From assembly GCA_046728975.1 (NCBI GenBank), contig JBKPFU010000138.1, positions 1-7,036 on the forward strand: DNA of 7,036 bases, in the 5' to 3' direction. The translations under genes and the position numbers were made by a program. Under the pieces are notes generated by a model that did not search any database, was not told the DNA's origin, and saw only the letters and a list, made by a program, of their open reading frames with translations. This DNA is from JBKPFU01 sp046728975. GTDB lineage: Bacteria > Actinomycetota > Thermoleophilia > Gaiellales > Gaiellaceae. This document shows, one piece after another, positions 1 to 4,753 of this stretch (positions within the stretch are counted from its first letter, which is position 1; the number at the start of each line of letters is the position of its first letter).

Positions 1-299
1 CCGAGCGCGTCGACGAGGTTGTGCAGCTCGCGCACGAACAGGTCGAAGGTCCAGAAGTCGGCGCCGCGCCCGGGGAAGTGCGTCGAGCGTCCGTTCCCGA
101 CCTGGTCGTAGAAAACGACTGCTCGGTTTCCCGCGAGATCGCTCAGCGGGAGCAGGTAGTCATGCGACGCGCCGGGGCCGCCGTGGAGGGTGACCAGCGG
201 CGCCGGCCCCTCCCGCCCGAGCTCGCCCACGATCCGGTACCAGGTCTCCGCGGTGTCGCCGCCGACGTGGAAGCGGACGGTGCCCTCGCGGTCCGCCAC
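1..299 (-). CDS. Proline iminopeptidase-family alpha/beta hydrolase, second tandem copy (partial, N-terminal 99 residues)
   Basis: This is the N-terminal third of a serine hydrolase of peptidase family S33; the gene runs off the left edge. The visible part reads VADREGTVRF at the start, has the HGGPG oxyanion-hole motif at residues 39-43 and the DQVGNGRS motif at 65-72, and breaks off at ...NLVDAL, before the nucleophile Ser would appear. It aligns gaplessly with the complete neighbour (302-1204), with 83 of 99 residues identical by my count. The GTG start at 299-297 corresponds exactly to the neighbour's GTG start. It lies 2 nt after the neighbour's TGA and has no separate Shine-Dalgarno site, so translation is probably coupled to the upstream gene. 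Substrate is unknown; S33 members remove N-terminal proline or hydrolyse amino-acid amides and esters. The family call is secure from the motifs; completeness of the gene cannot be judged. Confidence 0.88.
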   Translation of the reverse strand, partial: MADREGTVRFHVGGDTAETWYRIVGELGREGPAPLVTLHGGPGASHDYLLPLSDLAGNRAVVFYDQVGNGRSTHFPGRGADFWTFDLFVRELHNLVDAL

Positions 300-301
300 C
301 C

Positions 302-1204
302 TCAGTCGTGGCGGGCGAGCCACTCGCCCACGACCTCCATGTATTGCTCCCGCTCCTCCATGTGCGGCACGTGTGAGGACTCCTTGAACAGGACCCACTC
401 ACAGGCCGGGATCCCGGCCTTGAGCGTCTCCTGCAGCGGCGGAGTCGCCTCGTCGTAGCGGCCGGACACGAGCAGCGTCGGGACGTCGATCTCGCCGAGC
501 CGGTTCTTCACATTCCAGTCCTTGATCGAACCGACCACGTGGAACTCGCTCGGCCCGTTCATCGTGTGGTAGACGGTCGGATCGCGGTCGACCCACCCGA
601 AGGCCTCGACCAGCTCCTGCGGCCAGGGATCGAGCCGGCAGACGTGGCGCGCGTAGAAGACCATGCACGCCTCCTCGTACTCCGGGTCGTCGGTCGTGCC
701 GGCGTCCTCGTGGCGCTTCAGCGTGGCCTCGACCTCCGGCGGGAGCTCCTGGCGCAGGCGGTTCGCCTCCGAGACAAAGTCCGGGAACGAAGCCGCTGTG
801 TCGGCGAGCACTATCGAGCGCAGCCCGGTCGGGTGCGTGAGCGCGTACTCCTGGGCGAGAAAGCCGCCCCAGGACGAGCCGAGCACGTGATGCCGGTCGG
901 CGATCCCGAGTGCGTCGACGAGGTTGTGCAGCTCACGCACGAAGAGCTCGACCGTCCAGAAGTCGGCGCCGCGGTCGGGGTAGTGCGTCGAGCGACCGTT
1001 GCCGACCTGGTCGTAGAAGACGACGGCGCGATCTTCAGCAAGGTCGGTCAGCGGGAGCAGGTAGTCGTGCGACGCCCCCGGCCCACCGTGCAACACGACG
1101 AGCGGCGCCGGGCCGTACTGGTGAAGCTCGCCGACCAGGCGGTACCACGTCTCCGCAGTGTCGCCGTCGACGCGGAACGGGACGGTGCCCTCCCGATCCT
1201 GCAC
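302..1204 (-). CDS. Proline iminopeptidase-family alpha/beta hydrolase (peptidase family S33)
   Basis: A complete 300-residue cytosolic alpha/beta-fold serine hydrolase with no signal peptide. In order it shows the HGGPG oxyanion-hole motif (39-43), DQVGNGRS (65-72), the nucleophile elbow GSSWGG with Ser111, the acid Asp251 in SGRYDEATPP and the catalytic His278 in SSHVPHMEE, so the full triad is present. The length is normal for proline iminopeptidases. The family removes N-terminal proline from peptides, but close relatives are amino-acid amidases or ester hydrolases, so the substrate is uncertain. The usual DQRGxGxS motif has Val67 in place of Arg. The start is GTG; an in-frame TAG at 1216-1214 excludes any longer protein. 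There is no Shine-Dalgarno site, but TAGCGT ends 6 nt before the GTG, suggesting a leaderless transcript. It lies 94 bp downstream of the flavoprotein gene and 2 bp before a second, closely similar copy. Confidence 0.93.
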   Translation of the reverse strand: MQDREGTVPFRVDGDTAETWYRLVGELHQYGPAPLVVLHGGPGASHDYLLPLTDLAEDRAVVFYDQVGNGRSTHYPDRGADFWTVELFVRELHNLVDALGIADRHHVLGSSWGGFLAQEYALTHPTGLRSIVLADTAASFPDFVSEANRLRQELPPEVEATLKRHEDAGTTDDPEYEEACMVFYARHVCRLDPWPQELVEAFGWVDRDPTVYHTMNGPSEFHVVGSIKDWNVKNRLGEIDVPTLLVSGRYDEATPPLQETLKAGIPACEWVLFKESSHVPHMEEREQYMEVVGEWLARHD

Positions 1205-1216
1205 GGCGCGACGCTA
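1205..1216 (-). promoter_or_regulatory. Candidate -10 box for a leaderless hydrolase transcript
   Basis: On the minus strand, TAGCGT (1216-1211) fits the actinobacterial TANNNT -10 consensus and is followed by six bases (CGCGCC) and the GTG start. Transcription would begin at or next to the start codon. I find no good -35 box at 17 nt (GGTGCT is the hexamer there). The short consensus makes chance matches possible, and the gene could instead be read through from the flavoprotein gene. Confidence 0.35.
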
Positions 1217-1230
1217 CCGGAAAATGCACA

Positions 1231-1246
1231 CGCAGCACCCGCTGCG
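1231..1246 (-). terminator. Hairpin in the flavoprotein-hydrolase gap
   Basis: CGCAGC and GCTGCG form a perfect 6-bp stem with a 4-nt loop (1237-1240). On the minus strand it is followed by TGTGCATTTT, a short T run six bases beyond the stem. It could be a weak terminator for the flavoprotein gene or a structure in front of the hydrolase. The short stem and displaced T run keep confidence low. Confidence 0.3.
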
Positions 1247-1267
1247 ATTTCGCGTGCGTCACGTTCT

Positions 1268-1288
1268 CTGCCCTGCGTGCAGGGGCAG
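1268..1288 (-). terminator. Bulged hairpin just after the flavoprotein stop
   Basis: Bases 1268-1275 pair with 1280-1288 as eight base pairs with one bulged G (1285) and a CGTG loop, 10 nt beyond the TAG stop of the flavoprotein gene. There is no T tract on either side, so it would be a U-less terminator or an mRNA 3'-end stabilising structure. Together with the hairpin at 1231-1246 it suggests that the flavoprotein and hydrolase genes are at least partly uncoupled. Confidence 0.35.
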
Positions 1289-1298
1289 GCTAGTTCGG

Positions 1299-2480
1299 CT
1301 AGAACGCCGCGTTCTTCACCGACCGTCCGCTCATCTGAACCATGAGCTTGGCCACGATCATCGTCGCGGCGGCCCGAACGCCGGCGACGAAGCCGAAGAA
1401 CGGCCCAAAGTCCTGGACCGATGGCCAGCTGGGGAGGAACAGCCCGGGCACGCTCGTCTGGAAGTCCTCGTCCAGAATCGGGAAGCCGTTGCGAATTGCC
1501 AGTTCGTCGACGAGGCTCGAAGCAGCGAGGTAGGGCACGTTGCCCATCTCGACCTTGTAACCGGTCGCGAGGATCACGTGGTCGACGATGAGCCGCCGGC
1601 CGCCGAGGAGCAGAACCTCGATGTCCCCTGCCTGTCGTTCCGCATAGCCGAGCACTTGTTGGTTCGAAGAGACCCGAATCGCAGGCGTATTGATTCGTGG
1701 TCCGAGCCAGGGCTCGAGCTTGAGTCTTCCCTCTGCCCAGAAGCGATCGCTGATTGCCTTCTGCTCGCTCCGCGCGAGCCCGCGGAACCAGCCTCGGACA
1801 CGTACCGTCCGCTCGAGGAGAACGTCGACGAAGCTCCAGTCGGATGGCTCGAAGCTCGGACAATCGTGCCTGAAAACGATCTCGATCTCCTCGCAGCCCT
1901 GTTCTGCCATGAGCGCCGCCCACTCGAACGCGCTCTGACGACCGCCGAGGATCAAGACGCGACTTCCCTCGAGGTTCGCGAAGCGGGTCGCGTTGCACGT
2001 GTGCGAGTAGCGCTCGGGCGGCAGCGAGCCTGCGACCTCGGACGGGACGCACGCGAAGTAGCGGAGGCCGGGCGTGGCGACGACGGCGTCTGCCGTTAAC
2101 GTCGATCCGTCGTCGAGCTCCGCCACGAATCCCTGCCCTTTCGGCCGGCTCAGCGCGGTCACCGTGCTTCTCTCGACCTGGATGCGCGTCTTGGTCGCGT
2201 ACCAGTCGGCGTAGTCGATGAAGAGCTCGACCGGCAGCGGACACGCGTCGTTCTCCGCGATACAGGCCTCCTCCAGGTAGGCGCGCAGCGTGTGGATGCC
2301 GGACGGATCGAGGTGCCAGTCGATGCCCGAGCGGAGGAGCATCCCGCGCGGCATGTTCTCCCGCCAGAAGCCCATCGGCTCGCCGACCACGACCGTCTCG
2401 ATCGAGCGCTGCCTGGCAAGGGCAGCAGTCGCGAGGCCGTAGGGACCGGCGCCGAGAACGAGTAGCGGAATCCGCGTCAC
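1299..2480 (-). CDS. FAD/NAD(P)-dependent oxidoreductase, flavin monooxygenase-like
   Basis: A 393-residue soluble flavoprotein with two Rossmann dinucleotide-binding folds. GAGPYGL at 10-16, at the end of the first beta strand, is the FAD-binding glycine motif. The segment GFWRENMPRGMLLRS (37-51) resembles the N-terminal region of lysine/ornithine N-monooxygenase-like and flavin-monooxygenase-like enzymes. A second motif, ILGGRQSAFEWA (177-188), would bind NAD(P)H, and ILATGY (303-308) is the motif typical of FMO and N-hydroxylase families. The C-terminal SVPGLFLPSWPSVQDFGPF region matches the closing FAD contact of such enzymes. Likely chemistry is NADPH- and O2-dependent oxygenation of a small molecule; the substrate is not predictable. 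The GTG start is the first in frame after a TAA at 2513-2511; no Shine-Dalgarno site is evident. It diverges from the thiolase gene with 19 bp between the annotated starts, which implies shared regulation. Confidence 0.88.
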   Translation of the reverse strand: MTRIPLLVLGAGPYGLATAALARQRSIETVVVGEPMGFWRENMPRGMLLRSGIDWHLDPSGIHTLRAYLEEACIAENDACPLPVELFIDYADWYATKTRIQVERSTVTALSRPKGQGFVAELDDGSTLTADAVVATPGLRYFACVPSEVAGSLPPERYSHTCNATRFANLEGSRVLILGGRQSAFEWAALMAEQGCEEIEIVFRHDCPSFEPSDWSFVDVLLERTVRVRGWFRGLARSEQKAISDRFWAEGRLKLEPWLGPRINTPAIRVSSNQQVLGYAERQAGDIEVLLLGGRRLIVDHVILATGYKVEMGNVPYLAASSLVDELAIRNGFPILDEDFQTSVPGLFLPSWPSVQDFGPFFGFVAGVRAAATMIVAKLMVQMSGRSVKNAAF

Positions 2481-2523
2481 GGGCTCAGGTGGGCTGCGCG
2501 TGTTGGCGGATTATCCTCAAGAT
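2481..2523. promoter_or_regulatory. Compact divergent promoter region, flavoprotein / thiolase
   Basis: The two annotated start codons are separated by 19 bp only. The best -10 candidate for each direction lies in the same palindrome, GGATTATCC (2508-2516). Rightward, TATCCT (2512-2517) fits TANNNT and is six bases before a GTG at 2524. Leftward, GATAAT (2515-2510) matches five of six bases of TATAAT and would leave a leader of about 20 nt before the flavoprotein GTG. No clear -35 boxes are visible. If these are real, RNA polymerase could occupy only one direction at a time. AGGTGG (2487-2492) is instead a possible ribosome-binding site for a thiolase start at 2500. Confidence 0.4.
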
Positions 2524-3690
2524 GTGACGCCTCGCACGACCCCCGTTCTCGTCGACGGTGCGCGGACGCCGATCGGTCGCTTCCAGGGCGCGCTCGCGGA
2601 TGTGCCCGCGGTCGAGCTCGGTGCGCATGCGGTGCGGGCGGCTCTCTTGCGCTGCCCCGGGCTTGTGCCTGATTACGCGATCGTCGGGAACGTCCTCCAA
2701 GCGGCGAACGGCCAGAACCCGGGGCGGCAGGCCGCTGTACGAGGAGGAGTTCCGAGGAACGTTCCCGGGACGACGCTCAACGACGTGTGCCTATCGAGCA
2801 TGAGCGCCGTTGCGCTCGCTGCGAGCATGCTGCGCGAGGAAGAAGCCCACTGCGTCCTCGTCGGCGGGTTCGACTCGATGAGCGGGGCACCCCACGCGGT
2901 GCATATGCGTGGCGCGCGGGCATCCGGAGACGTCCGACTTGTGGACGTGATGATCCACGACGGACTCTGGTGCCAGCTTTCGGATGCGGGCATGGGCTCG
3001 CTTTCGGACCGCGAGAACGCGAGGCTCGGCATCACTCGCGAGGCACAGGACGCTTTCGCGCTCAGATCTCACGAGCGTGCTGCGGCCGCAACCGACGGCG
3101 GGCGGCTGGCCGCGGAGATCGCGCCCGTTCGCGTGAACGGACACGAGCTCTCCGAGGACGAGGGAATCCGGCGAGACACCTCGATTGAGAAGCTCTCGTC
3201 CTTGCCGCCGGCGTTTACACAGGAAGGAACGATCACGGCCGGCAACGCCTCACAGATCTCGGACGGCGCGAGCGCGGGCATCGTCACGAGTCTCGAGCGA
3301 GCTCGAGCTGCCGGCCTCGAGCCGGTGGTCGAGATCGGCAGCCGGGCGGTCATCGCCGGTCCCGACTCGTCCCTCCACCTTCGGCCCGCGGAGGCAGCCA
3401 GGCGGCTGCTCGAACGTTGTGCCTTCGCGGCCTCCGACATCGACCTCTGGGAGATCAACGAGGCCTTTTCCGGAGTGGTGCTCGCCTCGATCGAGGACCT
3501 CGCAGTCGATCCGGAGCGCGTCAACGTCAACGGGGGCGCAGTCGCTCTTGGTCACCCGCTCGCAGCGTCCGGGCTCCGGCTCGTCCTGACGCTCGGGTAC
3601 GAGTTGCGACGCAGGGGCGGCGAACTCGGGGTCGCGGCCATCTGCGGCGGTGGAGGACAAGGCGAGGCCATCCTCGTGCGTGTCGTGTGA
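2500..3690 (+). CDS. Thiolase family protein (acetyl-CoA C-acetyltransferase type)
   Basis: A cytosolic thiolase of 396 residues, normal for the family, which condenses or thiolytically cleaves acyl-CoA thioesters in fatty-acid, aromatic or poly-hydroxyalkanoate metabolism. It has the acyl-accepting Cys97 in LNDVCLSSMSA, NEAF (320-323), VNVNGGAVALGHP with catalytic His352, and the C-terminal CGGGGQG with proton-transferring Cys382, so all active-site positions are present. Two usually conserved glycines differ: the residue after CxS (CLSS for C-S-S/A-G) and Ala355 in GHPLAASG. Start choice is open. GTG 2500 has an AGGTGG site 7 nt upstream. GTG 2524 gives MTPRTTPVLVDGARTPIG, closer to the usual thiolase N-terminus, and follows a TANNNT box by six bases. 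It diverges from the flavoprotein gene; substrate chain length cannot be told. Confidence 0.93.
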   Translation: MLADYPQDVTPRTTPVLVDGARTPIGRFQGALADVPAVELGAHAVRAALLRCPGLVPDYAIVGNVLQAANGQNPGRQAAVRGGVPRNVPGTTLNDVCLSSMSAVALAASMLREEEAHCVLVGGFDSMSGAPHAVHMRGARASGDVRLVDVMIHDGLWCQLSDAGMGSLSDRENARLGITREAQDAFALRSHERAAAATDGGRLAAEIAPVRVNGHELSEDEGIRRDTSIEKLSSLPPAFTQEGTITAGNASQISDGASAGIVTSLERARAAGLEPVVEIGSRAVIAGPDSSLHLRPAEAARRLLERCAFAASDIDLWEINEAFSGVVLASIEDLAVDPERVNVNGGAVALGHPLAASGLRLVLTLGYELRRRGGELGVAAICGGGGQGEAILVRVV

Positions 3691-3698
3691 GCTCGCCA

Positions 3699-3716
3699 TC
3701 CGGCGGCAGCGCCGGA
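3699..3716. terminator. Hairpin between convergent thiolase and DUF4239 genes
   Basis: TCCGGCG-GCAG-CGCCGGA is a perfect 7-bp stem with a 4-nt loop, beginning 9 nt after the thiolase stop. No T tract follows on the plus strand (GGCATTCACC), so as a terminator it would be of the U-less type often proposed for high-GC actinobacteria. Its place in an 86-bp gap between convergent stops supports a terminator role, possibly for both directions. The remaining 60 bp hold nothing else I can support; an AAGGAG at 3753-3758 has no credible ORF behind it. Confidence 0.45.
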
Positions 3717-3776
3717 GGCATTCACCCATCGCGTCCGAGAACAGTACGTCGAAAGGAGATCGCGAACCGGGTTGGC

Positions 3777-4616
3777 CTAGACCCCTACAGGTCGCGGCCG
3801 TCCGCGGCCGTCGCAGGGAGGTGCTGCTGGTGCGCCGGATGCCTTGTCCTCGTCCTCCATCCGGCGGAGCGTCAGCGTCATCGTGGTCGGCTTGATGCTG
3901 CCACTCTCGTTCGCATACGGGTGGTCGAGGAACCGCACGACGAGCAATCCCGCCACCACCATCGTGGTCACGGCACCCATCATCAGCGCCTGAACGAAGA
4001 ACGGCTCCGCGGGATCTGCGTAGAAGCACATGTAGGCGATGATCAGCGCGCCGCCGAGGAACAGCGCCAACCAGACCAGCGAGGGCACGAGAGGCTCGGC
4101 TTCGTCCAGTCGCCCGCGCCGTCCCTCCCGCCGCTCCGCCGCCTGCGCGAACCAGTGGTCGTATGCGACGCGTTGCTTCTCGCCCTGAACCTGGATCCCG
4201 TCAATCGTCTGCTCGATCCGGAGCAGCCAGCCGTTCACGAGCGGGCTTTCGTGCCCGTGGCGCATCGTCTTCCACTCGTCGTCAATGACCGCACGGGCGT
4301 AGCAGATCAGCTCACCGTGCAGCCGTCGCTCGACGGCTGGTGAGAAGAGCTTCGCCGTCCTGAAGAGCTGACTGATCGCCACCGCCTCGACTGAGGCTTT
4401 GTCACGTGCGCGGTCGTAGCTCGAGAAGGAGAGGAAGATCACGAACGCGAGCAGCACGGCGAACCCAGTTCCGGTGACGCCGAAGACGCCCGCCGCGCGA
4501 TCTGGGTCGGTGAAGAACCCGCCACGCGGGGCGACGAACCGACGGACGAGGAGCATCAGCGTGACCGCTATGGCCACGGCAATGGCGATGATCGTGAGCG
4601 CGATGAGCGGGTTCAT
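3777..4616 (-). CDS. DUF4239 (bestrophin-like) integral membrane protein
   Basis: A 279-residue membrane protein of unknown function. Hydrophobic segments lie at about 3-24, 43-64, 178-199 and 206-229, in a 2+2 arrangement around a charged domain of about 110 residues. The motif TGTGFAVLLAFVIFLSFSSYDRA (48-70) followed by a helix with ASVEAVAISQLFRTAKL (74-90), and the closing RFLDHPYANESGSIKP (228-243), match my recollection of DUF4239, a family labelled bestrophin-like for its resemblance to bestrophin anion channels; channel activity is not established. The ATG at 4616 was chosen because the first helix starts there. The frame stays open to an ATG at 4739, but those 41 extra residues are Arg/Pro-rich and overlap the promoter region of the MFS gene. 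There is no evident Shine-Dalgarno site. The C-terminal tail (260-279) is Pro/Arg/Gly-rich and arises partly from a short GCGGCCGTC repeat. It diverges from the MFS-cNMP gene. Confidence 0.82.
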   Translation of the reverse strand: MNPLIALTIIAIAVAIAVTLMLLVRRFVAPRGGFFTDPDRAAGVFGVTGTGFAVLLAFVIFLSFSSYDRARDKASVEAVAISQLFRTAKLFSPAVERRLHGELICYARAVIDDEWKTMRHGHESPLVNGWLLRIEQTIDGIQVQGEKQRVAYDHWFAQAAERREGRRGRLDEAEPLVPSLVWLALFLGGALIIAYMCFYADPAEPFFVQALMMGAVTTMVVAGLLVVRFLDHPYANESGSIKPTTMTLTLRRMEDEDKASGAPAAPPCDGRGRPRPVGV

Positions 4617-4684
4617 CGATGCGTGAGCAGGTCGGCGGGTCCGCTTGCAAGGTGATTCTCGTCGGTGCGTGGGATGGGCGGCGC

Positions 4685-4744
4685 AGACTCCCGGCCGCCG
4701 AGTCTCGGCCATCGTTGACGGCCCCGAGACGACGGCCATAGGGT
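4685..4744 (+). promoter_or_regulatory. Promoter with overlapping inverted repeats upstream of the MFS-cNMP gene
   Basis: TTGACG (4715-4720) and TAGGGT (4739-4744), 18 bp apart, form a good -35/-10 pair; the start codon is 9 nt beyond the -10 box, so the transcript would have almost no leader. The -35 box lies inside an inverted repeat, GTCTCGG (4702-4708) and CCGAGAC (4724-4730), a plausible repressor operator. A second inverted repeat, AGACTC (4685-4690) and GAGTCT (4700-4705), overlaps the left arm. GACGGCC is directly repeated at 4717-4723 and 4731-4737. The rest of the 137-bp divergent region (4617-4753) shows no convincing promoter for the DUF4239 gene. Confidence 0.5.
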
Positions 4745-4753
4745 GCGCTCGGC

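Larger units (their letters stand above)
1..1204 (-). repeat. Tandem gene duplication, 905-bp period
   Basis: Bases 1-299 align without gaps to bases 906-1204, and the two protein starts superimpose exactly. The period equals one whole gene (903 bp with stop) plus a 2-bp spacer. Differences are scattered substitutions, giving 16 amino-acid changes in 99 residues, so this is a diverged duplication rather than an assembly duplicate. Whether more copies follow to the left cannot be seen. Confidence 0.9.

Noticed and set aside
1158..2099. Plus-strand open frame of 313 codons opposite the flavoprotein gene
   Set aside because: Antisense to a clear FAD/NAD(P) enzyme, with no motif, hydrophobic core pattern or start signals.
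1048..2244. Long open frame of 398 codons on the minus strand, overlapping the flavoprotein and hydrolase genes
   Set aside because: Its translation is Arg-rich without any family motif, and it lies in another frame of two genes with complete catalytic motifs. It is a by-product of high-GC codon use.
4617..4739. N-terminal extension of the DUF4239 protein by 41 residues
   Set aside because: The extension is Arg/Pro/His-rich and would place the MFS operator repeats inside a gene; the ATG at 4616 starts directly with the first membrane helix.
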